64,000 nt of DNA from Holophaga sp. (GTDB lineage Bacteria; Acidobacteriota; Holophagae; Holophagales; Holophagaceae). The stretch covers positions 6,591 through 70,590 of the forward strand of contig JADKBC010000018.1 of NCBI GenBank assembly GCA_016715205.1, given 5' to 3'. Position 1 is the stretch's first letter, and every line of letters begins with the position of its first letter. Under the pieces are notes generated by a model. It was not told where the DNA came from. It was given only the letters and a program-made list of their open reading frames with translations, and did no database searches. The position numbers and the translations under genes are program-made. Below are positions 34,820 through 44,007 of this stretch, piece after piece.

Positions 34820-36724
34820 CTACTTCAGAAAAATCCACAGGAGCGCAAGCGCCCCGATGGTCATGGCCAAGGCGTAGTTGCGAACTCGCCCGGTCTGGAA
34901 GAACGCGATGAAATCCCCGCTGATGCGCGCCAGGGCGCCGGGCAGATTCACACCGATGCCATCGATGATGATCACATCAAAAACCTTCCAAAGGATGTTG
35001 CCGAGCCCCCGGGTGGGGCCAAGCACAACCTTTTCCAGGCCTTCATCCACATAGTATTTGTTGAAGAGAATCCGATGCAGAATGGGCCATTTGGCGCCTC
35101 TGGCTTCGGCCACGGCAATGCCGTTCCGGTAGCTGAAGAAGCCCCATAACCCAGCGGCGATGGCCAGGCTGGTGGAAATCAGGGCCAGCAGAATGGCGGG
35201 CCCTTCGTGGTGTCCGTGAGCCGCATGGGTTTGGCCAAAGGTGAGGCTGGGTGCCAGGAATTTGCCCACGGCGAAATGTCCACCGAAGGCTTCGGGGACG
35301 CCCCACCAACCCGCAAAGAGGCTGCCTGCCGCGAGCACCGCAAGGGGCGCGGCCATGGTCCAGGGACTTTCGTGGGCGTGCTCGTAAGCGTGGTGATCCC
35401 GGGGTTCGCCCCAGAAGGTGAGGGCCATCAGGCGCCACATGTAGAAGCTGGTGAAGCAGGCACCGATCAGACCCATGGCCCAGAGCACAGGGCTCTTGAG
35501 ATAGGCCAGGTAAAGGATTTCATCCTTGCTGAAAAAGCCCGAGAAGCCTGGGAAACCCATGATTGCGAAGGTGGCGATGAGCATGGTCCAGAATGTGATC
35601 GGCAGCTTGTTCTTCAGACCCCCCATCTTGAAGAGATCCTGCTCGTGGTGCATGGCGTGGATCACACTACCCGCACCGAGGAAGAGCAGGGCCTTGAACC
35701 AGGCGTGGGTGAACACGTGAAAGAAGCCTGCCGCAAAACCTGCCGCCCCCAGGCCCAGGAACATGTAGCCCAACTGGCTGACGGTGGAATAGGCCAGCAC
35801 CTTCTTGATGTCGCGTTGGCAAAGACCGATGGTGGCTGCGAACAGGGCTGTGGCCGCGCCCACCCAGGCGATGGTGGTGAGGGTGATGGGTGCCAACTGG
35901 TAGAGGGGCGCTAGCCGACATACCAGGAAAATGCCTGCCGTTACCATCGTGGCCGCATGGATGAGAGCGCTCACGGGTGTGGGGCCCGCCATGGCATCGG
36001 GCAGCCACACATACAACGGCAACTGGGCGCTTTTGCCGGTGGCGCCCACGAACATCATCATGGTGGCGAAGGTGATCACGCCGAAGCCAAGCTCGGGGCT
36101 CAGGTGACCTGAGCGCGTGAGCAGCTCACCCACGGTCAAGGTGCCGAAATGCGCGAAGAGCGCCATCATGCCGATGACCATGCCCAGATCGCCCACGCGA
36201 TTGGTGAGGAAAGCCTTGAGGCCCGCCGCGGGGGCGTAATCCGTTTCGAAGTAGTAGCCGATCAGCAGGTAGCTGCAGAGTCCCACGCCCTCCCAGCCCA
36301 CGAAGAGCAGCGGCAGACTGGAGCCCAGCACCAGGGTCAGCATGAAGAACACGAAGAGGTTCAGGTAGGCGAAGTAGCGGGCGAAGCCTTCCTCTTCCCA
36401 CATGTAGCCCACGGAATAGAGGTGGATGAGGGCGCCGATGCCCGAAACCATCAGGGCCATGATGCAGGAAAGGGGATCGAATACCAGTCCCATGGGCACC
36501 TTGAGCGTGTCCACGGCCATCCATTCGAAATAGTTGATCTCGATGCGCGAACCCGGTGCGGCCTTCATGGCGAAGAAGGCGAACAATGCCAGCGCGAAGG
36601 AGCCAGCCACGGTGCCCACCGCCAGAGCGGAGACCGCCGGTTTGCCGGCCTTTTTGCCGAACAGGCCGATGAGGGCTGAGCCCAGCAAGGGGAGAATCGG
36701 GATGAGCCAGAAGAACTTGTGCAT
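34820..36724 (-). CDS. nuoL: NADH-quinone oxidoreductase subunit L
   Basis: A 634-residue subunit, normal in length, with the NuoL signatures LIGYYFETDYAPAAGLKAF, YVWLPDAMAGPTPVSALIHA and IKKVLAYSTVSQLGYMFLG, then a C-terminal lateral helix region. It begins 7 nt after the nuoK stop and ends 9 nt before nuoM. Confidence 0.95.
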   Translation of the reverse strand: MHKFFWLIPILPLLGSALIGLFGKKAGKPAVSALAVGTVAGSFALALFAFFAMKAAPGSRIEINYFEWMAVDTLKVPMGLVFDPLSCIMALMVSGIGALIHLYSVGYMWEEEGFARYFAYLNLFVFFMLTLVLGSSLPLLFVGWEGVGLCSYLLIGYYFETDYAPAAGLKAFLTNRVGDLGMVIGMMALFAHFGTLTVGELLTRSGHLSPELGFGVITFATMMMFVGATGKSAQLPLYVWLPDAMAGPTPVSALIHAATMVTAGIFLVCRLAPLYQLAPITLTTIAWVGAATALFAATIGLCQRDIKKVLAYSTVSQLGYMFLGLGAAGFAAGFFHVFTHAWFKALLFLGAGSVIHAMHHEQDLFKMGGLKNKLPITFWTMLIATFAIMGFPGFSGFFSKDEILYLAYLKSPVLWAMGLIGACFTSFYMWRLMALTFWGEPRDHHAYEHAHESPWTMAAPLAVLAAGSLFAGWWGVPEAFGGHFAVGKFLAPSLTFGQTHAAHGHHEGPAILLALISTSLAIAAGLWGFFSYRNGIAVAEARGAKWPILHRILFNKYYVDEGLEKVVLGPTRGLGNILWKVFDVIIIDGIGVNLPGALARISGDFIAFFQTGRVRNYALAMTIGALALLWIFLK

Positions 36725-36731
36725 CAGGGCC

Positions 36732-37055
36732 TCACTGCCTCAACGTGTCGGCGCGGTCGGAATCGGTGGTCTGCTTGTGCCTAAAGAGCGCCACCACAAT
36801 CGCGAGTCCCACGGCGGCTTCGCAGGCCGCCACGGCGATGATGAAAAGGTAGAAGGCCGTGCCCTGCACGTCGCCGCCCCGGAAGCGGGCGAAGGCCAGC
36901 AGTGCCACGTTGGCCGCGTTCAGCATCAATTCCACACCCATGAACTGCATGAGCAGACTGCGCCGGAGGAGCACCGTGGCCAGGCCGATGACAAACAGGA
37001 GCAGGGAAACCAGGATGTAAGCCTGGAGATTGCCGCTAAGAAAGGCTTGGCTCAT
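36732..37055 (-). CDS. nuoK: NADH-quinone oxidoreductase subunit K
   Basis: A 107-residue protein of three helices. The conserved glutamates lie in FMGVELMLNAANVALLAF and AACEAAVGLAIVVALF, which match the E-channel residues of NuoK. It starts 1 nt after the nuoJ stop. Confidence 0.94.
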   Translation of the reverse strand: MSQAFLSGNLQAYILVSLLLFVIGLATVLLRRSLLMQFMGVELMLNAANVALLAFARFRGGDVQGTAFYLFIIAVAACEAAVGLAIVVALFRHKQTTDSDRADTLRQ

Positions 37056-37056
37056 G

Positions 37057-37542
37057 TCACAACTCCCGCTTCACAAGGCTCACGGCGCCGATCATGGCGG
37101 CAAGCAGCAGGAGGCCTGCGATTTCGAAACCCATCAGGTGCTCGCGGAAAAGATAGGTGCCCAGGCGGTGCAGGTTCATGGGCTCCACAGTTGGTGCGGT
37201 CGCCAGGGCCAGAGCCTTGGAACTTTTCACGAGCCAGAATGCTCCCGTGCCAAGCACCGAAAGTAATACCGCTGAGCCCCAGCGCTGAATGCCACGGGGC
37301 TTTTCGGGGGCCTCCTCCTCGTGACTGGCCAGCAGCATGATCACGAAGAGCACCAGCACGACGATGGCGCCGGAATAGACGATGACCTGCAGGGCCGCCG
37401 CGACAGGGTTGCCCAGGAGCAGGAACAGGCCCGCCACGCCGATGAAACTGAGCACCAGGCTAAGGCCCGCCATAATCAGGTTCTTCATGCGGAACATCAT
37501 CAGGGCGCCCAGCAGGGTGATGAGGGCGAAGATCAGGAACAT
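37057..37542 (-). CDS. nuoJ: NADH-quinone oxidoreductase subunit J
   Basis: A 161-residue membrane subunit with the conserved helix ALQVIVYSGAIVVLVLFVIM. The ATG at 37542 is preceded by AGGAGGGCCC and overlaps the last 10 nt of nuoI; a longer frame running into nuoI is not credible. Confidence 0.93.
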   Translation of the reverse strand: MFLIFALITLLGALMMFRMKNLIMAGLSLVLSFIGVAGLFLLLGNPVAAALQVIVYSGAIVVLVLFVIMLLASHEEEAPEKPRGIQRWGSAVLLSVLGTGAFWLVKSSKALALATAPTVEPMNLHRLGTYLFREHLMGFEIAGLLLLAAMIGAVSLVKREL

Positions 37543-38105
37543 GGGCCCTCCTGAGCAGAGCGGCCAGTGGCGGGAGTGGGGTCGCTGGTAATCCGCGCCT
37601 TCTGGTCTGTTTCCGCGTAGGTGTTCATCAAATCCCATTTGCCAAACTGCATGGACAGGCGGTCATAGGCGGCCAATTCGTAATCCTTGCGCAGCCAAAT
37701 GGCATCCTTGGGGCAGGCTTCTTCGCAATAGCCGCAGTAGATGCATCGCAGCATGTCGATCTTGAAGATGGCGGGGCGCTTCTCTTCAAAGCCCTGGGTC
37801 AGATTCAGATCGGAATATTCTTCGGCGCGGATCGTGATGCAGCGGGCCGGGCAGGCTTCGGCACACATGAAGCAGGCCACGCATTTGATAGAACCATCCT
37901 CGAACCGCTTCAGCTCATGCAGTCCACGGTAGCCCTCGGGCATCTCTCGCTTCATGTCCGGGTATTGCACGGTGTAGCGGTTCTTGGTGCGCGTGAAGAT
38001 CTGGCGCAGAAAGTGGCGCATGGTGATGACCATCCCCTTGAGGATGGGCCAGAAATAGGTGCGGTCCAGCCAGGAAAGCTCGACCTGCTTGACGACAACG
38101 GCCAT
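37533..38105 (-). CDS. nuoI: NADH-quinone oxidoreductase subunit I
   Basis: A 190-residue ferredoxin-like subunit carrying two 4Fe-4S sites, CVACFMCAEACP and CIYCGYCEEACP (clusters N6a and N6b). It links the peripheral arm to the quinone site beside NuoH. It begins 3 nt after the nuoH stop. Confidence 0.95.
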   Translation of the reverse strand: MAVVVKQVELSWLDRTYFWPILKGMVITMRHFLRQIFTRTKNRYTVQYPDMKREMPEGYRGLHELKRFEDGSIKCVACFMCAEACPARCITIRAEEYSDLNLTQGFEEKRPAIFKIDMLRCIYCGYCEEACPKDAIWLRKDYELAAYDRLSMQFGKWDLMNTYAETDQKARITSDPTPATGRSAQEGPCS

Positions 38106-38108
38106 GGA

Positions 38109-39161
38109 TCAACCCCGGCGATACATCAGGAAGGCGTGGAAAAGGAAATTCAGGAGAGAAAGGGGGAGCATCACTTTCCACCCCAGTTTCATCAGCTGGT
38201 CGTACCGGAAGCGGGGCAGCGTCCAGCGCACCCAGACGAACACCCAGCAGAAGAACAATGTCTTGCCAAGGAAGGCCGCCACGGAAAGGAGCACGCCTGG
38301 ATTGGCCACGAAGGGCACGCGCCAGCCCCCGAAGTACAAGGTGACGATCAACGCAGAGGCGGTGACCAAGTGGATGTATTCGCCCAGGTAGATCAGGGCA
38401 AATTTCATGGAACCAAATTCAGTCAGGTAGCCCGCCACGATTTCAGATTCGCCCTCGGCAAAATCGAAGGGCAGGCGGTTGGTTTCGGCAAACATGCAGG
38501 TGAAGAACACCAGGAAGCCGAAGAAATGGGGCACCACATTCCACAGGCCATTCTGGGCGGCGATGATCTCATGGGGGTCGTAGCCGCCGGTGGTCATGAA
38601 GATGGCGATCACCGCCAGGCTCATGCCGAGTTCGTAGCTCACCATCTGGGCGCTGGCCCGCATGCCGCCGAGGATGGCCCATTTGTTGTTGCTGCTCCAG
38701 GCCGCCACCAGCACGCCATAGACTGCAGTGGCGCCGATGGCCATGGGATACAACATGCCCATGCCGTTGCCAGGATCCAGCAGGCTCAGATGATAGGTGT
38801 GGCCGCCGGACTGAAAGCTTTGCCCGAAGGGAATGACCGCAAAACCGAGCGCCGCAGGCAGAAAGGCCAGGATGGGCGCCAGCCAGAACAGGATCTTGTT
38901 GGCGTGGGGCGGCACCAGATCCTCCTTCAGGAAGGACTTGATGCCATCGGCCACCAGCTGTGGCAGGCCCAGGAGGCGCCACTTGCCGAACAGGGCGGCA
39001 CGGTTGGGTCCGATGCGATCCTGGATCATGGCGCTGCCCCGGCGTTCGACCCAGGTCATGAGCGCGGCGATGGTGAGCGGACCCGCAAAGACCAGCAGGA
39101 CCTTCACGGCCATCCAGAGGGTTGCAGGTGTGATGTGTAGTAAGGCGGAAAGATAGTCCAT
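38109..39161 (-). CDS. nuoH: NADH-quinone oxidoreductase subunit H
   Basis: A 350-residue membrane subunit with the quinone-site loop WVERRGSAMIQDRIGPNRA and the acidic segment FFTCMFAETNRLPFDFAEGE typical of NuoH. I chose the ATG at 39161 (MDYLSALLHI); a 20-residue upstream extension is Pro-rich and unlike NuoH. It is the first gene of this nuo run. No nuoA-G genes precede it; a palindromic operator lies 136 nt upstream. Confidence 0.94.
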   Translation of the reverse strand: MDYLSALLHITPATLWMAVKVLLVFAGPLTIAALMTWVERRGSAMIQDRIGPNRAALFGKWRLLGLPQLVADGIKSFLKEDLVPPHANKILFWLAPILAFLPAALGFAVIPFGQSFQSGGHTYHLSLLDPGNGMGMLYPMAIGATAVYGVLVAAWSSNNKWAILGGMRASAQMVSYELGMSLAVIAIFMTTGGYDPHEIIAAQNGLWNVVPHFFGFLVFFTCMFAETNRLPFDFAEGESEIVAGYLTEFGSMKFALIYLGEYIHLVTASALIVTLYFGGWRVPFVANPGVLLSVAAFLGKTLFFCWVFVWVRWTLPRFRYDQLMKLGWKVMLPLSLLNFLFHAFLMYRRG

Positions 39162-39296
39162 CGGCAGATCCGGACGGGGGTTCCAGGGCAGAACCCGACC
39201 TGAGAAAGGTAGCAGGGGCAAGGTGCCTATCCAAGCAATGCTGGGGCTTGAACGGAGAATCAGTCCCGGGACCCCGGTTCTTGGGGAATATTCGTC

Positions 39297-39316
39297 GCCT
39301 TGATGCCCATCAAGGC
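39297..39316. promoter_or_regulatory. Crp/Fnr-type operator upstream of nuoH
   Basis: GCCTTGAT-GCCC-ATCAAGGC has perfect 8-bp arms and contains the exact FNR consensus TTGAT-N4-ATCAA. It lies in the region between nuoH (leftward) and the S11 peptidase gene (rightward), nearer to nuoH. Its extended arms match the two sites around the nrf genes. Confidence 0.72.
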
Positions 39317-39435
39317 TTTGATGGGTGTGCGGCGGTGGCAGGTCGTGAAAGAAAAGGCGGAGGCCATACCCCGAGCTTCCCAGTCAAACCCTGTGACTGT
39401 GAGGGTGGCTGAGTAAAGAACCGTGGTTGAACCAA

Positions 39436-39464
39436 GCTCCCGCGCGGATTCTCTGCGTGGGAGC
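39436..39464. other. GC-rich hairpin in the nuoH-peptidase intergenic region
   Basis: GCTCCCGCGC and GCGTGGGAGC pair over 10 bp with one mismatch around a 9-nt loop. It lies between the operator and the probable peptidase promoter. No T-run follows, so it is a structural element of unknown role. The rest of the 370-bp gap shows no gene. Confidence 0.4.
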
Positions 39465-39478
39465 CTTGCACTACGGAT

Positions 39479-39508
39479 TTGATCTCCCGTCCTCAACTAG
39501 GCTGTAAT
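39479..39508 (+). promoter_or_regulatory. Candidate sigma-70-type promoter of the S11 peptidase gene
   Basis: TTGATC (39479-39484) and TGTAAT (39503-39508) are separated by 18 bp. Transcription would start near 39515, about 25 nt before the ATG at 39540 and just ahead of the GGAGGA ribosome site. Confidence 0.45.
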
Positions 39509-39539
39509 GGGATTTCCGGCTGCGGTCGATGGAGGAAGC

Positions 39540-40407
39540 ATGGCGGCATGGCAGCGGGGCATCATCATCCTGGGACTTCTCCTCGTGGGGAAGGCCGGAA
39601 CTCCGCGCCACCACAAATCTGCGCTCCATAAGTAAGCTGCACCTTCGTTCCTCCGTGGCGCTCGTGCAGGACCAGCGCACCGGTGAATTCCTGGTGGAAA
39701 AGCAATCCGGGGCCGTGATGCCCATCGCCTCCATCACCAAGCTCATGACCGCCATGGTGGTGCTTGATGCGGGGCTGGACTTGAACGAGCCCATCGTCAT
39801 CGGGTCGGAGGATTTGGATTTGCTGCGTCATAGCCGTTCCCGGCTGCCTGTGAATACCCGCCTCACCCGCGGGGAAGCACTGCTGCTGGCCCTAATGGCT
39901 TCTGAAAATCGGGCGGCCCATGCCTTGGGGCGCACCTATCCCGGCGGTCTGGATGCCTTTGTGGCGGCCATGAACACCAAAGCGAAGACGCTTGGACTAT
40001 CGGAATCCCGCTTCGAGGATCCTGCCGGTCTTTCGGGCGGCAACGTGGCCTCGGCCCGGGATTTGGCCAAGCTGGTGAACGCGGCCCATCACTATCCCAA
40101 GATCCGCGATTTCAGCACCCGGGATGAGGCCACCATCCACTCCGGACGTCGGCCCTTGTCGTTCATCAACACCAATGCCCTGGTGCGTGGCCACCGCTGG
40201 AACATCGGCCTCTCCAAGACCGGTTACATCGAGGAGGCGGGGAAATGCCTTGTCATGCAGGCCCGGGTCGCGGAACGGCCTGTGTTGATCGTACTTCTGG
40301 ACTCCTGGGGCAAATACACCCGCCTGGGCGATGCCCAGCGCATCAAGCAATGGATGGAAGGGCCTGCCCCCGCACCGGTGCGTAAGCGAAAATATCGGCG
40401 GGGATAA
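39540..40407 (+). pseudogene. D-alanyl-D-alanine endopeptidase (S11, PbpG-like), frameshifted after the signal peptide
   Basis: A GGAGGA site precedes the ATG at 39540, which opens a clear signal peptide (MAAWQRGIIILGLLLVGKAG) but stops at 39633-39635. The mature enzyme continues one frame over from about 39630, starting SKLHLRSSVALVQDQRTGEF. It shows the three active-site motifs of family S11: SITK (Ser-Lys), SEN and KTG. The span is 868 nt, one more than a multiple of three. An ATG at 39529 in the body frame would give 292 residues without a signal peptide, which is implausible for a periplasmic murein peptidase. Corrected, it would cleave peptide cross-links in peptidoglycan. Confidence 0.72.
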
Positions 40408-40491
40408 GCACCAACAGCAGCAGGTGAGTCGGAAATTCAGTCGCTGCGGACCTGTGGCTTCCATGATCGGTGTGCAGATGCTGATTTGGAA

Positions 40492-41529
40492 TCAGCCCTT
40501 TACCGCCCACCTCAATTTGGCTGAAGCGGACCGTGGGTTGGCGCGCCGCTCCTCGGCCCCTGGGCGGATGGGCTCTTCGGCAATGCGGGCATAGAGGCCT
40601 TCACGCTGACCAGCCTGGAACGCCTTTTTCACCCGGCGATCTTCACCGGAATGGAAGGTGAGGATCGCCACCCGGGCGCCGGGCTTGAGGCAGCGGGGCA
40701 GCAACGCCAGGAACTGATCCAGCACGCCGAATTCATCGTTCACGGCGATGCGTAGGGCCTGAAAGGTGCGCTGCAGACATTTACGAACTTCCTGCTGGCG
40801 GTCATCTTCGTGAAAGACATCCTTCAAGGCCCGGCGCACCAAATTGGCAAGCTGCGTGGTGGTGGCGATGGGTTGGCCGTGCAGGGCCTGGGCAATGATG
40901 TCCGCCTGGGGCTCGTCCGAGTTGGTGAACAAGAGTTCTGCCAATTCCGGTTCGGATAGTTTCCGCAGCAGTGCGGAGGCGGGCTGACCCCGTTGAGGGT
41001 TGAGGCGCAGATCCAGGGGGCCTTCGGCTTTGAAGGTGAAACCCCGGGCGGGATTATCGATCTGCATGGAAGAGACACCGAGATCCGCCAGCACGAAATC
41101 CAGTTCGCTGCCAACCTCGGGCAGCAGGTTGGGCAGTCCCGCGAAATTCATGCGCCGCACCAAGAGTTGCTCGGGGCCAAAGCCCAGTGCCCTCAGCCGT
41201 GCCTCCGTGCGGGGCAGTTCCAGGGGATCGACATCAATGCCGAACAGGCGCCCGCCGGGCTGGAGCCGCGCCAGAATCTCCTGCGCATGGCCACCAAACC
41301 CCAGCGTTGCATCAAGCCCGACTTCGCCGGGTTTGGGATTCAGAATGTCGAGAATTTCCTGCACACAGATGGGCCGGTGCATGCCCGCCGGGGTGTGACC
41401 CCGCTCCATGACCTTGGCAAGCTCCGCGGCGTGAATCTGGGGGTCCAATTCCTTGTACTTTTCCCGGTATTGCCGAGGATGGGTGCCCTTGTAGCGGACC
41501 CTGCGTTTGTGGGGGGTTTCATCACTCAT
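40492..41529 (-). CDS. rsmH: 16S rRNA (cytosine1402-N4)-methyltransferase RsmH
   Basis: A 345-residue methyltransferase with the SAM site VGLDATLGFGGHAQEIL, then DFVLADLGVSSMQID, and the motifs RGFTFKAEGPLDLR and VAILTFHSGEDRRVKKAF typical of RsmH/MraW. It carries an unusual N-terminal extension of about 45 basic residues (HKRRVRYKGTHPRQYREKY) ahead of the usual HxPV/I start. It lies alone and not in a division/cell-wall (mra) cluster, so it may be relocated or a paralogue. Confidence 0.9.
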   Translation of the reverse strand: MSDETPHKRRVRYKGTHPRQYREKYKELDPQIHAAELAKVMERGHTPAGMHRPICVQEILDILNPKPGEVGLDATLGFGGHAQEILARLQPGGRLFGIDVDPLELPRTEARLRALGFGPEQLLVRRMNFAGLPNLLPEVGSELDFVLADLGVSSMQIDNPARGFTFKAEGPLDLRLNPQRGQPASALLRKLSEPELAELLFTNSDEPQADIIAQALHGQPIATTTQLANLVRRALKDVFHEDDRQQEVRKCLQRTFQALRIAVNDEFGVLDQFLALLPRCLKPGARVAILTFHSGEDRRVKKAFQAGQREGLYARIAEEPIRPGAEERRANPRSASAKLRWAVKG

Positions 41530-41626
41530 AGGGGGTTCCAGGGCACAGGGTCGAGAAGGCTTGCGGTGTGGCTTGGCCCACAGGGGAAGCCTAGCCTCCT
41601 TTTCCTCACCCTGCCATTCTCAACCC

Positions 41627-43259
41627 ATGCATCTGGAACATCTGGAGATCGTAAACTTTCGTGGCATCGCGCGGCTTCGCCTGGATTTAGAGGCCGATGC
41701 CACGGTGCTGTTTGGCGAAAATGCCTGGGGCAAAACCAGTCTGGTGGAAGCCCTGCAAAGTACGCTGGGCTCTCGCCCCCTTACTGAGGCGGATTTCCAT
41801 CGCCTGGCCAACGATCGCACTACCATCGCCAAGCGCATGAGCATCACACTTGGGTTTCGCGGTGAACCTCCGGTGGAACTGGAATCCGTTGGTTGGCGCG
41901 ATATCACGGGTGGTTTTCATCTGGCCCTGCAATGGGCTGGGCGACGCCTGGATCGAGGGCGAGCCAGGGTCCATCGGGTCTTTTTGGACCCCAAAGGGCG
42001 CGAAATTCCGCTTGCTGAGGACGTTGCCAATCCGCTGGCCGATCTCGTGCTCCGGGGCCACCCCTTGTATGTCTTTCACGAATTACGCCTGGCCGATGGC
42101 ATGTTGGCCCCAGCCCTGGCACCGGATCTGGAAATGCATGAGGATCCGGAACGGGCCGTGGGGCGTGTGTTTGAACGCCTGCTCTCCGTGCCCCACCAGG
42201 TGCATCCCGGTGAACTCGCTCGGGGTTTGCAGGCCCTGAAGCGGGTGGCGGAGCGCCGCCCCGAACTGTTTCAGGCTATTCGCCCCATGGGTAATGCCGG
42301 GCTGCGCAGGGCCACGGATATTGCGGAAATGCCCCTTGCGCTGCAGGATGGTCGCTCCTTGGCGGATTTGGCCCAGCACGCGGGAGCGGGCATGCGGCAG
42401 GTGGCGCTGCTGGCGCTGATGGGCGCCATGCTTCAGGCGGAGGCCGAAGCACCTCGCACCGCCGGTGCCCAGCCCATCCTGCTGCTGGAGGATCCAGAAA
42501 CCCATCTGCATCCCATTCAGTTGGCCACCGCCTGGAACCTGGTCTCTCAACTACCCGTGCAAAAACTTGTAACCACCGCGAACAGTTCCCTGATGGCGGG
42601 GGTCCCCACGCGTTCCTTGCGGCGCTTGGTGCGGCGCAGCAATGATACGGCGGTGTTTCCCGATCCCGAGGGCCCGCCCGTGAGCCACACCGAGGCTCGC
42701 AGGGTGGCCTTTCATGTGCGCACCCACAACGCCGATGCCTTGTTTGCCCGGGTCTGGCTGCTGGTGGAAGGCGAAACGGAATCCTGGCTGCTGCCTGAAT
42801 TGGCGCGGGTCTGGGGCCTCAGCTTTCCGTTGGAAGGGATTCATTGTGTGCCCTTCGCCCAGGCGGGCCTGGCGCCGCTGGTGGCGTTTGCGGATCGTTT
42901 CGGCATTCCCTGGCACTTGATTGCGGATGGCGATGATGCCGGGAAACACTACGCGGCCAAGGCCCGACGCATGCTGCATCGAAGGTCCGAAGCCAGGCAC
43001 CTCACCGTTCTGGCCGACCGCGATCTGGAACATTTTCTCTGGCGCTCCGGTTTCGAGGGTATCTATCGCCAAGCCGCGGGTCACCTCGCCTCCCGGCGCG
43101 GATATGGCCACCGTTATCCACCAGGCTTTGCGCGCCCACTCCAAGCCCGGCATGGCGCTGGAAGTGGCGGAGGAAGCTGGGATGCGGGGCGCAGCCGGAA
43201 TACCCCCACTCCTTGGAAAACTGTTCAGCACGCTGGAGATGCTGGCGAAACGGGCGTAA
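41627..43259 (+). pseudogene. OLD-family ATPase-TOPRIM nuclease, frameshifted near its C-terminus
   Basis: From the ATG at 41627: an ABC-type ATPase with Walker A GENAWGKTS (about 30-38), a Q/signature region (GAGMRQVALLALMGAML) and Walker B PILLLEDPETHLHP (about 283-295). A TOPRIM nuclease follows: LLVEGETESWLLPE (Glu381) and LIADGDDAGK (Asp434/436). Near 43094 the frame changes; the natural end (DMATVIHQALRAHSKPGMAL, stop at 43257-43259) is in a different frame, and the original frame runs on into ribA. The span of 1633 nt is one more than a multiple of three. Most similar in layout to YbjD/DUF2813-type OLD proteins. No UvrD-like partner adjoins it, so it is not a Gabija pair. Confidence 0.78.
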
Positions 43260-43278
43260 CTGGGAGCAAAGGCGATGG

Positions 43279-44007
43279 CTATTCCGGCATGCCTTCGATC
43301 ATCACGGGGTCGCTCTGCTCCTGCAGTCGGGGCAGGCCGGTGAAGTCGATGAAATGGCCCGAGCGCTTGGCCTTGGTTTCCAGGTAGAAGCGGTTGTGGG
43401 GATTGGGGGGCAGCAGGTGTGGCAGGCGGCGGGAGACTTTCACGCCGTACTGTTCCAGCTGGTGAACCTTTTCGGGGTTGTTGGTCATGAGCTGGACCGA
43501 GGAAATACCCAGGCTTTGCAGCATGTGGGCCGCCACGGCGTAGTCGCGTTCGTCATCCCGGAAACCCAGGGCCAGATTGGCCTCCACCGTATCCATACCC
43601 TGGTCTTGCAGGGCGTAGGCGCGGATCTTGTTGGCGAGACCGATGCCTCGGCCCTCCTGGCGCAGGTAGAGCACCACACCACGCTCCATCTGACCGATTT
43701 TTTGAAGGGCCGTCTCCAATTGATCCCGGCAATCGCAGCGCAGGGAGCCGATTACATCGCCCGTGAGGCATTCGGAGTGCATGCGGATGGGCACGTCTTC
43801 GGCGCCCACCACATCGCCGTGGACGATGGCAATGTGATCCTTCTGATCGCGGTTGTTCCAGAAGGCCACGATGCGGAAATCGCCAAAGCGGCTGGGCAGT
43901 TTGGCCACGGCGACGATGCGGACACACACATGATCCTGGCCAAATCCAGGGCATTCGTGGGAGCGATCGCGTTCAACAAGTTCTTGCAGGCGGGAATCCA
44001 TGGTCAC
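43279..44007 (-). CDS. ribA: GTP cyclohydrolase II
   Basis: A 242-residue enzyme for the first step of riboflavin synthesis. The zinc site SECLTGDVIGSLRCDC, the catalytic block YLRQEGRGIGL and the GTP-binding LMTNNPEK are complete. It is a stand-alone RibA without the RibB domain often fused in other bacteria. A GTG at 44007 overlaps the stop of the FAD-protein gene (GTGA) with GAGG seven nt upstream; an ATG two codons later is the alternative. It lies in the proC-glnS-FAD-ribA run. Confidence 0.93.
   Translation of the reverse strand: MTMDSRLQELVERDRSHECPGFGQDHVCVRIVAVAKLPSRFGDFRIVAFWNNRDQKDHIAIVHGDVVGAEDVPIRMHSECLTGDVIGSLRCDCRDQLETALQKIGQMERGVVLYLRQEGRGIGLANKIRAYALQDQGMDTVEANLALGFRDDERDYAVAAHMLQSLGISSVQLMTNNPEKVHQLEQYGVKVSRRLPHLLPPNPHNRFYLETKAKRSGHFIDFTGLPRLQEQSDPVMIEGMPE

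Noticed and set aside
39260..39496. 78-codon minus-strand frame upstream of nuoH
   Set aside because: No ribosome site or recognisable sequence, and it covers the operator palindrome.
41627..43259. Gabija-type defence system
   Set aside because: A GajA-like protein alone is not enough; no UvrD-like GajB gene is adjacent.
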